From JAJXZP01 sp963787185 (GTDB lineage Bacteria; Spirochaetota; Spirochaetia; Treponematales; Rectinemataceae): DNA of 64,000 nt. The stretch is from positions 446,971-510,970 of the forward strand of contig CAWBCC010000009.1 of the NCBI GenBank assembly GCA_963787185.1, in the 5' to 3' direction. Below are positions 17,252 to 25,611 of this stretch, in pieces. The translations under genes and the position numbers were made by a program. Each line of letters opens with the position of its first letter. The stretch's first letter is position 1. The notes beneath the pieces are model-generated. The model was not told the DNA's origin and made no database searches. It saw nothing but the letters and a program-made list of their open reading frames with translations.

Positions 17252-18799
17252 ATGCTCAAGCGATTGTCGGATGTCCTGGCGCGGGTAGAAGTTCTCTATC
17301 TGCGCGGAAGGTCGGAGACTCTCATCTGCGGGTTGGCATACGATTCGCGCGAGGTTCGGCCCGGTTTTCTTTTTTTTGCACTCCCGGGCATCCACGCAGA
17401 CGGCCATCGTTTCGTCGACGCGGCAGTAGCGGCGGGCGCGGCCGCGATCGTCCATTCGGCGGAGCTCCCATTCTACGATCCCCGCGTGGCCTACGCACGA
17501 GTCGCATATCCGCGCATCGCGATGTCGCCGATCGCCGACGATTTTTACGACCTCCCCTCGAGCGAGTTGACCGTCGTAGGCGTAACCGGCACCGAGGGCA
17601 AGAGCACGACCGTCTACCTGATCTATCAACTTCTCAATATGGTCGGCCGTCGGGCCGGCTTTTTTTCCACGGTCATGTCGGACACGGGCCAAGGCGAAAG
17701 GCCCAATCCCGAGCATCAGACCACTCCCGAGGCGCCCGCGGTCCACCGCATGCTCGCCGAAATGCGATCGGCAGGGATGACATACGCTGTCGTCGAAGCA
17801 TCCTCTCACGGCCTGTCTATGCGAACCAACCGGCTGGGAAACGTCGCCTTCGATGTCGGCGTCATGATGAACGTCACGCACGAGCATCTCGAATTTCACG
17901 GTACCTGGGAGAATTATCGAAGCGATAAAGCCAATCTCTTCCGTTCGCTTTCGAGAAAGACCCGCGGCTCTCGATCGCCTTTCGGCGTGGCCAACGCCGA
18001 CGATCCTTCCTTCGATTATTTTCGCGAGGCGGCCGGAGACTCTCCGGTGCGAAGTTTCAGCGCGAACGGGAATCCTGCAGACCTCTCCGTCCGAGATGTC
18101 GTCGTCGACGCCGCAGGCGAATCATTCGCGGTTTTGGAGGCACGCGGCGGATCGGAGAGGGAACGGAGCCACTTCGCCAGGCTGGAGCTCCCCGGCGCTT
18201 TCAACCTGGGCAACGCCCTGGCGGCCCTTCTCGTCGTCTCCGGACTGACATCCCATTCCATCGCCGATCTCGTTCCTCTGCTGCCTCGCCTCCGCCCGCT
18301 GCGCGGGCGCATGACTTCCGTGGTCCGGGGGCAGAAGTTCGAGGTCATCGTGGATTATGCACACACGCCTTCATCCTTCGCGACCATATTCCCTCCGCTG
18401 CGCTCGCGCGTGAAAGGCAAAATGATCTGCGTCTTCGGCTCGGGCGGGGAGAGGGACAGAGCCAAACGCCCACAGCAGGGGCGCCTGGCGGCGGACTACT
18501 TCGACATCGTCATCCTCGCCGACGAGGACCCGCGAGGCGAAGATTCGGGAGCACTGCTCGAAGAAATCGCGGCGGGATGTCCCGAGCGCCGGCGGGATCA
18601 CGACCTTTTCGTCATCCCTGACCGTCCGACCGCCATTCGCAAGGCCCTGAGTCTGGCCGAAAGCGGCGATCTCGTCGCCCTCCTCGGCAAAGGGCACGAG
18701 AACTCGATCATTTACAAGGACAGGAGCCTGCCATATGACGAAATCGCCGAGGCCGAAAAAGCTCTCGACGAACTGCTCTCGAATGCGGGCAACTTCTGA
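17252..18799 (+). CDS. murE: UDP-MurNAc-tripeptide synthetase
   Basis: 515 residues. MurE adds the third amino acid to UDP-MurNAc-L-Ala-D-Glu in the cytoplasm. ATP loop GTEGKSTT (113-120), substrate-binding ASSHGL, carbamylated-Lys region, and the C-terminal domain are present. The amino-acid selectivity loop reads DEDPRGE (424-430), intermediate between the DNPR of diaminopimelate enzymes and other forms. Treponemes are known to use L-ornithine, so the substrate may be ornithine; this is inference. ddl follows 42 bases later. Confidence 0.93.
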   Translation: MLKRLSDVLARVEVLYLRGRSETLICGLAYDSREVRPGFLFFALPGIHADGHRFVDAAVAAGAAAIVHSAELPFYDPRVAYARVAYPRIAMSPIADDFYDLPSSELTVVGVTGTEGKSTTVYLIYQLLNMVGRRAGFFSTVMSDTGQGERPNPEHQTTPEAPAVHRMLAEMRSAGMTYAVVEASSHGLSMRTNRLGNVAFDVGVMMNVTHEHLEFHGTWENYRSDKANLFRSLSRKTRGSRSPFGVANADDPSFDYFREAAGDSPVRSFSANGNPADLSVRDVVVDAAGESFAVLEARGGSERERSHFARLELPGAFNLGNALAALLVVSGLTSHSIADLVPLLPRLRPLRGRMTSVVRGQKFEVIVDYAHTPSSFATIFPPLRSRVKGKMICVFGSGGERDRAKRPQQGRLAADYFDIVILADEDPRGEDSGALLEEIAAGCPERRRDHDLFVIPDRPTAIRKALSLAESGDLVALLGKGHENSIIYKDRSLPYDEIAEAEKALDELLSNAGNF

Positions 18800-18841
18800 T
18801 ATCGACCTGCTGAAGCACGGACATCGTCTCGAGGAGGCAGC

Positions 18842-19972
18842 ATGAAACGCATCGTGATTCTCTACGGCGGTAGATCCGGCGAACACGAAGTTTCCCTGAT
18901 GTCGGCGGCCAGTATAGTACACAACATCGATCTCTCATATTTCGAACCCACTCTCGTAGGCATCGACAAAGACGGCGTCTGGCATCTACAGGACAAGACC
19001 CTGGCGTCGCGGGAGCGAGCCAAGAATGGCCCCCTTCCCCTCCTTCCCGGCCCCCGCGTGCTCGTGGCGCCCGGCTCAGGATTGTTCGTGCTCGAAGGCA
19101 CCGAATCGGGAAACGGTGCGCCCTGCGGTCCGAATAAGCTTTCCGAGCTTCCCTGCGACCTCGTGTTTCCCGTGCTTCACGGCAGTTTCGGCGAGGATGG
19201 CACGATACAGGGGCTCCTCGAGGTGGCCGGAATCCCCTATGTGGGAGCTTCGGTTCTCGGCTCCGCATTGGGCATGGACAAGGAAAAATCCATGGAGCTC
19301 TGGATGAAGGCAGGGCTGCCGGTCGTGCCATTTCTCGCCCTCCGGAAGGAAGAGCTCGAAAAACCGGAGATCGAAGAACTCCTCCGCCGGAAGGTCGGTG
19401 CACGCTTCGGTTTGCCGGTTTTCGTAAAGCCGGCCTCCACGGGGTCTTCCGTGGGCGCGACGAAGGTCGACTCGGCCGAAATGCTCCTTCCCGCGATCCG
19501 CGAAGCATTGTCGTGGGATACGAAGGTTCTCATCGAGCCCTTTATGGACGCCCGTGAGATCGAATGTTCGGTGCTCGGCAATCGTGTTCCGGTCGCCTAC
19601 GGCCCCGGCGAGGTGGCTACGACGCATGAATTTTACGACTACGAAGCCAAGTATATCGATCCGAACGGGGCTCGACTCGAGGTCCCCGCGAACATCAGCG
19701 TCGAACAAGCCGAGCGAGTCCGCAGTGTCGCGATAGCCGCATACTCCACCTGCGAGGTCGCTGGAATGGCCCGCGTCGATTTCTTCATCGACAGGAGAAC
19801 CGGCGAGGTGCTCCTCAACGAGCTGAACACGATCCCCGGCTTCACATCCATATCGATGTATCCGCGCATGTGCGAGGCGGGCGGGCTGTCGTATGCGGCG
19901 CTCATCACGAAGCTCGGAGAGCTGGCCTTGGAACGTCATGCCGAGCGAGTCGGTTTGCGTTTCAGCCGCTGA
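18842..19972 (+). CDS. ddl: D-alanine--D-alanine ligase
   Basis: 376 residues of the ATP-grasp fold. The enzyme makes the D-Ala-D-Ala dipeptide of peptidoglycan. Evidence: YGGRSGEHEVSLMSA at the start, FPVLHGSFGEDGTIQGLLE, the phosphate loop PASTGSSVGATKV, the omega-loop YDYEAKY with the Tyr-Lys pattern of D-Ala-D-Ala rather than D-Ala-D-Lac ligases, and LNELNTIPGFTSISMYP at the end. A GAGGAG ribosome site precedes the ATG. Forms a cell-wall pair with murE. Confidence 0.96.
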   Translation: MKRIVILYGGRSGEHEVSLMSAASIVHNIDLSYFEPTLVGIDKDGVWHLQDKTLASRERAKNGPLPLLPGPRVLVAPGSGLFVLEGTESGNGAPCGPNKLSELPCDLVFPVLHGSFGEDGTIQGLLEVAGIPYVGASVLGSALGMDKEKSMELWMKAGLPVVPFLALRKEELEKPEIEELLRRKVGARFGLPVFVKPASTGSSVGATKVDSAEMLLPAIREALSWDTKVLIEPFMDAREIECSVLGNRVPVAYGPGEVATTHEFYDYEAKYIDPNGARLEVPANISVEQAERVRSVAIAAYSTCEVAGMARVDFFIDRRTGEVLLNELNTIPGFTSISMYPRMCEAGGLSYAALITKLGELALERHAERVGLRFSR

Positions 19973-19979
19973 GGGAATG

Positions 19980-20002
19980 CCGGCGCCGGGAATCGGCGCC
20001 GG
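19980..20002 (+). terminator. GC-rich hairpin after ddl
   Basis: Arms CCGGCGCCG (19980-19988) and CGGCGCCGG (19994-20002) around a five-base loop, seven bases after the ddl stop. No T-run follows, so termination is possible but not typical. Confidence 0.45.
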
Positions 20003-20172
20003 ACCTCGCGTTACAGATGCGCCACTCGGCGCGTTCCGCCGTTTCGCCAAATGCATAATCATGCAGAACTATTTCAATATTTATTTACAATAGAAGTAAT
20101 TAAAAAAACAATGGCTGGCGCATTTCAGGGAAGGGTGCTACACTTGTTTTTCACGGAAACAAGGAGGTTCTT
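20003..20172 (+). promoter_or_regulatory. AT-rich upstream region of rocD
   Basis: 170 bases with a marked AT-rich stretch (about 20045-20110). The best -10 is TACACT (20139-20144) with a poor -35 (TGGCGC). An AAGGAGG ribosome site lies at 20160-20167, just before the ATG at 20173. No gene seen. Confidence 0.35.
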
Positions 20173-21375
20173 ATGAAGTCCCAGGACTACATCGCCCTGG
20201 ATGAGAAATTCGGCGCTCATAACTACCACCCGCTGCCCGTCGTCATCGCCTGGGCCGAAGGATGCAAGGTCAAGGATCCGGAAGGAAAGGTTTATTATGA
20301 TTTCCTTTCCGCCTACTCGGCAGTCAATCAGGGACATAGACACCCGAAGATTGTGCAGGCTGTGCGCGATCAGCTGGACCGCTGTACACTCACGAGTCGC
20401 GCATTCCACAACGATCGTATGGGGCCCTTCCTCAAAAAACTCTGCGAATTCACCGGCTACGAAATGGCCTTGCCCATGAATACGGGAGCCGAAGCCGTGG
20501 AGACGGCGCTGAAGGCCGCGCGCCGCTGGGGAGTCGAAGTGAAGGGAGTCGAGAATGGCAGGCAGGAGATCGTTTGCGTGGACGACAACTTTCACGGACG
20601 CACCATTGCCGTGATCTCGATGTCGAGCGATCCCGATTCGACGGTCAACTACGGCCCCTACGTTCCGGGGTTCAAGCGCGTGCCCTATGCCGACGCCGAA
20701 GCGATCGAAAAGGCCATCGGACCCAATACGGTGGCCGTGATCGTAGAACCCATCCAGGGCGAGGCCGGCGTCTGTGTCCCTCCCGAAGGCTACCTCAAGA
20801 AAATTCGAGATATCTGCACCACGCGCAATGTACTATTCATCTGCGACGAGATTCAGACGGGCTTCTGCAGGACGGGCAGGCGCTTTGCTTGGCAGCACGA
20901 GGACGCCCGCCCCGACATCATGTGCCTGGGCAAAGCTCTCGGCGGGGGCATCATGCCGATATCCGCCATCGTGGCCGATCATGAGGTGATGAAAGTCTTC
21001 ACGCCGGGCACCCACGGCTCCACCTTCGGCGGCAACCCCCTCGCGAGCGCCGTCGGAATAGCCGCCCTCGAGGTTCTGGAAGACGAGAAGCTCGACGAAA
21101 ATGCCGAACGCCTGGGCAAAATATTCCGGGACGAGGTCGCCGGGATCGACTGCCCGAAGATGAAGCTGGTCCGCGGTAAGGGATTGCTCAACGCGGTTCT
21201 CTTCGAAAAAGGATTCGAGGCGTGGAATGTCTGCCTCGCTCTCCGCGATGCGGGACTTCTCGCCAAACAGACGCACGGCAACATCATTCGTTTCGCCCCG
21301 CCGCTTGTCATCACGGAAAAGGAGTTGCGCGAGGCGATCTCGATCATCAGGTCCGTTTTCGAAAAAATCGCCTGA
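20173..21375 (+). CDS. rocD: Ornithine aminotransferase
   Basis: 400 residues of class III PLP aminotransferase. It interconverts ornithine and 2-oxoglutarate with glutamate-semialdehyde and glutamate. Features: MALPMNTGAEAVETALKAARRWG, NFHGRTIAVISMS, EPIQGEAGVCVPP, ICDEIQTGFCRTGR, and PLP lysine K254 in CLGKALGGGIMP. Length matches RocD. Strong ribosome site AAGGAGG. Its position after murE and ddl suggests a link between ornithine supply and cell wall, although arginine breakdown is the alternative role. Confidence 0.92.
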   Translation: MKSQDYIALDEKFGAHNYHPLPVVIAWAEGCKVKDPEGKVYYDFLSAYSAVNQGHRHPKIVQAVRDQLDRCTLTSRAFHNDRMGPFLKKLCEFTGYEMALPMNTGAEAVETALKAARRWGVEVKGVENGRQEIVCVDDNFHGRTIAVISMSSDPDSTVNYGPYVPGFKRVPYADAEAIEKAIGPNTVAVIVEPIQGEAGVCVPPEGYLKKIRDICTTRNVLFICDEIQTGFCRTGRRFAWQHEDARPDIMCLGKALGGGIMPISAIVADHEVMKVFTPGTHGSTFGGNPLASAVGIAALEVLEDEKLDENAERLGKIFRDEVAGIDCPKMKLVRGKGLLNAVLFEKGFEAWNVCLALRDAGLLAKQTHGNIIRFAPPLVITEKELREAISIIRSVFEKIA

Positions 21376-21436
21376 AGCGAGCCTTCTTCACTATGCAGAA
21401 GCAGGAGGACGGAGTCGCTATTCGAACGCAATTTAG

Positions 21437-22735
21437 TCAATTTCGGCGGCGGGTGGCCGGCAGACTGAGCGTAAAGATGCTGCCGCCTCCCGGACGGGGT
21501 CGACAGGCGAGTTCACCCCCGGCGCTACGAGCCACGCGCCGAGCGAGGGCCAGACCGATGCCCGTTCCTTTTTCCTTGGTGGTGAAAAAGGGTTCAAAAA
21601 TACGTTCGGATATCTCCGCGGGGACTCCCGGGCCGAGATCGCTGACGCAGAGTTCCCATTGCCTCCCGCGAAGCAGGAGTGACAGCTCGGGTCGTTGATC
21701 CGGACAGACGTCGAGAGCGTTGCGGGCAAGGTTGTCGAGAGCCTGCGAAAGCCTTTCCGCGTCGACGCGGACCCAGGCTGCGCCCCTGGACTCGTCTTGT
21801 GCGATTACCAACTGTCCCGAATAGCGTGCGACGCAGTTCCGCAGCCAGGCTCCCAGCTCCAGATCGCGCGCTTCTCCCTCTCCTCCCTTTAGAAACTCGC
21901 GTATGCGATCGGCCAGACCGGCCAATCTGAGTACCTCGTCGTCGATCAGCATGGCCTTGGCTCTGGCTTTTTCCGAGGCTTCCGAATCGCCCAGACGCTT
22001 CAGGGATGCGGCCTGAACACGTATGACGCCGAGAGGGTTTTTGATCTCGTGAACCAGCGTCCGCGCAGCCTCTCCCAACTGAACGAGTTCCCTGGTTCGT
22101 ATTTCGCTTTCCCGCAGTTCGAGGTTCTTTCGATAAAGACGGATGAGGAGAATGTAAAAGCCCGTAAGCGCCAGCGTCGCGAATGCCGCTCCGCCGTAAA
22201 GAACGAACCTCTGTCTGGCGTAGCTTTCGATTCCATATTCGAGCCACAGCGCACTGGGCATCTCCGACATGGAGAGGTTCCGCAGCCCGAAAGGATCGGA
22301 TCCGAGCATGGGGGGAGGCATTTCGTCGTTCCCGGTATGCCGCATCATGAATCGCATGCCCGGCATGCCGGCCCCTCCGGGACCGAGCGGACGCTCGAGG
22401 ACCAGGGACGAAGCGCCGATCCGCGCCGGCGGGAAAGGCGCGGGCGGCGCGGGTATGTCCATGCGGTCGGGAGCGGTTCCCATTCGAACCAGCGGAGAAC
22501 CGTCCGATGTGTACATACCGAAGCCCAGGACGCGATCGTCCTCCGGGATGAGCTCGGAATTCTGTCTGAAGGATTCCGCCAGAACGGCGGAGGCACGATA
22601 GGCCTCGTATTCCAAGTAGAGGCGCCTGATTCCTCTCTCGCCCAGAACCATCGTCCAGACGAGGATGAGGACGATGCCGAGTGTCAGCCCCGCCATGACG
22701 ATAAATCGCGCGAAGGCTCTGGCATTCCGATCCAT
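21437..22735 (-). CDS. Sensor histidine kinase, orphan
   Basis: About 432 residues. Membrane helices at about 8-32 and 180-200 flank a 150-residue sensor region rich in Met and Pro (GMPGMRFMMRH, MPPPMLG), which might bind metal. The dimerisation box LVHEIKNPLGVIR carries the phospho-accepting His; the ATPase domain shows N box DNLARNALDVC, SDLGPGVP, and the G boxes TTKEKGTGIGLALA. No response regulator is adjacent. The start is uncertain: 22735 fits the N-terminal membrane topology, and the frame opens at 22783. Confidence 0.88.
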   Translation of the reverse strand: MDRNARAFARFIVMAGLTLGIVLILVWTMVLGERGIRRLYLEYEAYRASAVLAESFRQNSELIPEDDRVLGFGMYTSDGSPLVRMGTAPDRMDIPAPPAPFPPARIGASSLVLERPLGPGGAGMPGMRFMMRHTGNDEMPPPMLGSDPFGLRNLSMSEMPSALWLEYGIESYARQRFVLYGGAAFATLALTGFYILLIRLYRKNLELRESEIRTRELVQLGEAARTLVHEIKNPLGVIRVQAASLKRLGDSEASEKARAKAMLIDDEVLRLAGLADRIREFLKGGEGEARDLELGAWLRNCVARYSGQLVIAQDESRGAAWVRVDAERLSQALDNLARNALDVCPDQRPELSLLLRGRQWELCVSDLGPGVPAEISERIFEPFFTTKEKGTGIGLALARRVARSAGGELACRPRPGGGSIFTLSLPATRRRN

Positions 22736-22793
22736 GAGCCATTCTAGACCTCCCACGGTCGTGCGGCAAGTTCGCCTGCTCACCCGCCTCCGA

Positions 22794-22822
22794 TTGTTGA
22801 TCGTCTCCGAAAGGTGTACACT
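22794..22822 (+). promoter_or_regulatory. Promoter placing the TPR mRNA start at its ATG
   Basis: TTGTTG (22794-22799), 17-base spacer, TACACT (22817-22822). Only eight bases separate the -10 box from ATG 22831 and they contain no Shine-Dalgarno sequence, so a leaderless mRNA is predicted. Confidence 0.55.
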
Positions 22823-22830
22823 CGATCGCG

Positions 22831-24855
22831 ATGGCTGAAACGGCGACGCGCAGACTTTTCGAACGGGCGCTCAAAGCCGGAGAGGAACGCGACTATAAAA
22901 AGGCGGCGGAGCTCCTCACCTCCGTTCTGTCGCAGACCGATTCGATGCCTGAAGCCCTCCTTTACCTGGGAAGGGCTCGGTACGTGCTGGGGGAGCGCGG
23001 ACGGGCCATAGACGCGTTCCGCCTCTATCTGAAATCCGGAGGCGAACGGGACGCCGGCTATTTCTTCCTCGGCAGAGCCTATCTAGCCTACGGCCGCCTG
23101 GGCGCCGCCGCGGCCTGTCTCAAAAAAAGCACGGAAGCGGGACCGCAGAGAGCCGCCACATGGGCCTTGCTCGGAGCCGCTCTTCTCAAGCTGCATAGGA
23201 CAAAATCCGCCGTGGATTGCATGGAGCGCGCGGTTACACTCGCGCCGGCGGACGACCGCATTCGACACGGTTATCTCAACGTCCTATTTACTCGGGCGCT
23301 ACGGCTCCTCGTGAGAGGAAACGCCGACATGGCTCGGCAAATGCTCAGCTACGCGATCGCCAACGGTCTCGACGCGACCGCCACCAGGCTATGGAGAGCG
23401 CGAGCCTTCCGAGCCCTCGGACGTCTGAATGAAGCATTGGCGGACTGCGAAGCGGCTCTACGGCATTCACCAAACGATGCTTCCATACGCTGGGTGCATG
23501 CGGGTATTCTTCTCGCCGCGGGCAGACAGGCCGAGGCGGTGGCGGAGTTCGAGACGATACGGGCCGACAATCCCGACCTTCCTTCCCTTCCCCAGGACGA
23601 TCGTTCGCTCGCTCGACTGCGCGCCTCGGTAGCCTTTCGCGACGGCCGCTGGAAAGAAGCGGCATCGCAGTCGCTGGCGCTCTTGCGCGGCGAACCGAAA
23701 GATGCCGCTCTGCGGGCGCTCGCTGCCGAAAGTCTCCGCGCCTTGGGCGAGATAGCGCGTTCTCGCGACCACTGGCTCCGAGCCGTCGAGGCCGACCCAA
23801 AATCTCCCGAGCTTCGGCTCGGGCTCGCTCTGGCACTCTGGGATCTCGGCGAGTACAAGGATGCCCTTTCCGCCGTGGAACGGGCCCGCCGCCTGGGCGC
23901 GGAGCCCGGCGAGGCCGACTATTACTCGGCCCTATGCCGCGCGCGACTGGGAGAGGACAGCGAAACCCTGCTCCCGAGGCTCCAGGCTCTCCTGCACAGC
24001 CGTACAGAGGGAGGAGAAGGAGCCGATCCTCGACTCATGTTCGCGCTGGGCGAAGCCCTGTACCGTTCGGGCCGCCCCGACCTCGCTTCGGGCTGGTTCG
24101 AGAAAGTCCTCTCCTTGGTTCCCGAGCACGAGCTTTCCCTTCTCTACAGAATATCCGTCGCGGAGTCCCTCGGCGAAACCGCGACCCTTCCCGATGCATA
24201 CGGAGCCTATCTTGAGCGTTATCCCGACAATGCCAAGCTTCGCCGCGAATTCGTCAATATCCTCGTGAGCTCGAAAAACTGGCAAAAGGCCGCCGCCATG
24301 ATCGAAGCCGGCATACCCTATGCCGAACCGGGAGAACGCGGTCGACGGTTGTTGGCGCACTGTTATCGCAATGCGGGGCGATATCGGGAAGCCGCCGTCG
24401 TCTATCGAGATCTCCTGCGCCGGGAGCCTTCTTCGGGCGATCTTCTCGTCGGCCTCGCCTATTGTCTGGACAAGGACGGCAAGTCCGATTTCGCGCTGTC
24501 CCTGCTCGAGAAGGCCCCGGCGGAGGCGAAATCGGCAATGGAACCCTGGATCTTACTGGGAGCTTTGTACGCCCGTTCGGAAAAAGCCGAAGCGGCCGTG
24601 GACGCTCTCCGGCGCGCCACGGAGATCGCCCCGGAAAACCCTCGCGCGTGGCGCAATCTCGGCCTTCTGTACAGGCGCCAGGGGCTCGTGGAATTCGCGG
24701 ACAGATGCCTCGCGCGCGCCGCCGAGCTGGCGGCAAAATCGGGGACGGGGGGACCGGAAACGACGGGGCCGCAGCAGGGACGAGCCGCATCGGACGGCTC
24801 CAGCGGCTTTACCGACACGCTCGCACACACCGCTCGCAAAGGCCGGGGTCGTTGA
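22831..24855 (+). CDS. Tetratricopeptide repeat protein
   Basis: 674 residues made almost entirely of helix-turn-helix TPR units: examples are PEALLYLGRARYVLGERGRA (about 41-60), a unit near 115-145, ALADCEAALRHSPND, and PWILLGALYARSEKAEAAVD near the C-terminus. No signal peptide or membrane segment, so likely cytoplasmic. The last 40 residues are low complexity. Such proteins are scaffolds; the partner is not shown by context. Probably translated from a leaderless mRNA. Confidence 0.85.
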   Translation: MAETATRRLFERALKAGEERDYKKAAELLTSVLSQTDSMPEALLYLGRARYVLGERGRAIDAFRLYLKSGGERDAGYFFLGRAYLAYGRLGAAAACLKKSTEAGPQRAATWALLGAALLKLHRTKSAVDCMERAVTLAPADDRIRHGYLNVLFTRALRLLVRGNADMARQMLSYAIANGLDATATRLWRARAFRALGRLNEALADCEAALRHSPNDASIRWVHAGILLAAGRQAEAVAEFETIRADNPDLPSLPQDDRSLARLRASVAFRDGRWKEAASQSLALLRGEPKDAALRALAAESLRALGEIARSRDHWLRAVEADPKSPELRLGLALALWDLGEYKDALSAVERARRLGAEPGEADYYSALCRARLGEDSETLLPRLQALLHSRTEGGEGADPRLMFALGEALYRSGRPDLASGWFEKVLSLVPEHELSLLYRISVAESLGETATLPDAYGAYLERYPDNAKLRREFVNILVSSKNWQKAAAMIEAGIPYAEPGERGRRLLAHCYRNAGRYREAAVVYRDLLRREPSSGDLLVGLAYCLDKDGKSDFALSLLEKAPAEAKSAMEPWILLGALYARSEKAEAAVDALRRATEIAPENPRAWRNLGLLYRRQGLVEFADRCLARAAELAAKSGTGGPETTGPQQGRAASDGSSGFTDTLAHTARKGRGR

Positions 24856-24879
24856 CCTTTACGGCTCTGATGATATACT
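24852..24879 (+). promoter_or_regulatory. Strong promoter of the 24896 gene
   Basis: TTGACC (24852-24857), 16-base spacer ending in TG-A, TATACT (24874-24879): a near-consensus sigma-70 promoter with an extended -10, overlapping the TPR stop codon. The leader before ATG 24896 would be about ten bases and holds GGAGGG. Confidence 0.65.
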
Positions 24880-24895
24880 TGCGATGGAGGGAAAA

Positions 24896-25456
24896 ATGCC
24901 GGTAAAAGCCATGGACTTGTTCGACGCCTACTCGAAGAACGCCCTGCCCAAGGACCACGGCTATATCGTGTCGTCCTTTTTTGCGCCCAACACTGCGTAT
25001 TCCCGCTACGAAATCGTCTCCTACACGAACGTCAAGTCGATCTATCCCAACGAAGAAGGTTTGACCTTCCAGACCGACGGCAAGAAACTCTATGTCCTCG
25101 TCGAGCCATCGAACTATCCCAATAAGGGCATGGAGCCGTTCGTGCGGTCGAGCATAGAGAAAATCCCCCTGCGCTTCAGCGAGCTCGAACTCTTCACGTG
25201 CAAGAATCAGACAAGAATTTACTGGGGTAAGTCGGCCGTGATTTCTTACGGGGCCTTCACCATCATGCGTCCGGCCGGAATCAATTTCGCGTTCTGCTTT
25301 TACCTCCTGCCCGATATGTACCAATCGATGCAGCTCTTCTTCGAAAAGACCTTCAATAAGGAAGCGGGCGCGCCTCTTTCGGACGCCAAGAAAGTGGCGG
25401 CCTCCGTCGCCGAGACGGTCAAGGCTTCCATGGGCTGGGACTATCGAAGCGAATAG
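24896..25456 (+). CDS. Conserved cytoplasmic protein of unknown function
   Basis: 186 residues, no signal peptide or clear membrane segment. Composition is ordinary with many aromatic residues (YIVSSFFAPNTAYSRYEIVSY; FAFCFYLLPDMYQSMQLFF). I recognise no family. Start chosen at 24896 for the GGAGGG site; the ATG at 24884 is also possible. It has its own strong promoter upstream and shares a two-way terminator with ppdK downstream, so it is a single-gene unit. Confidence 0.75.
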   Translation: MPVKAMDLFDAYSKNALPKDHGYIVSSFFAPNTAYSRYEIVSYTNVKSIYPNEEGLTFQTDGKKLYVLVEPSNYPNKGMEPFVRSSIEKIPLRFSELELFTCKNQTRIYWGKSAVISYGAFTIMRPAGINFAFCFYLLPDMYQSMQLFFEKTFNKEAGAPLSDAKKVAASVAETVKASMGWDYRSE

Positions 25457-25511
25457 CCGGTCGGAAATCTCGCACATGTGAGGCTCATTTAGATTTCTAA
25501 ATCCGCTCGTA

Positions 25512-25549
25512 AAAAGAAGGGGCCGTCTCCGGGACCGGCCCCTTCTTTT
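25512..25549. terminator. Two-way intrinsic terminator between the 24896 gene and ppdK
   Basis: Arms AAAAGAAGGGGCCG (25512-25525) and complement (25536-25549), 10-base loop. The A-rich outer ends give T-runs on both strands, so it can stop both convergent transcripts. Confidence 0.88.
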
Positions 25550-25611
25550 CTGTCTGCGACATTTGGGAAGCTGCCGACATGCGTCGTCGCCTTGCCGGCA
25601 GCCTGCTCTGG

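Noticed and set aside
20110..20130. Sigma-54 type promoter before rocD (TGGCTGG...TTTCA)
   Set aside because: The spacing is right but the -12 element lacks the invariant GC and the -24 element has two mismatches.
24320..24895. N-terminal extension of the 24896 gene
   Set aside because: It lies in another frame of the TPR gene, and a strong promoter plus ribosome site directly precede 24896.
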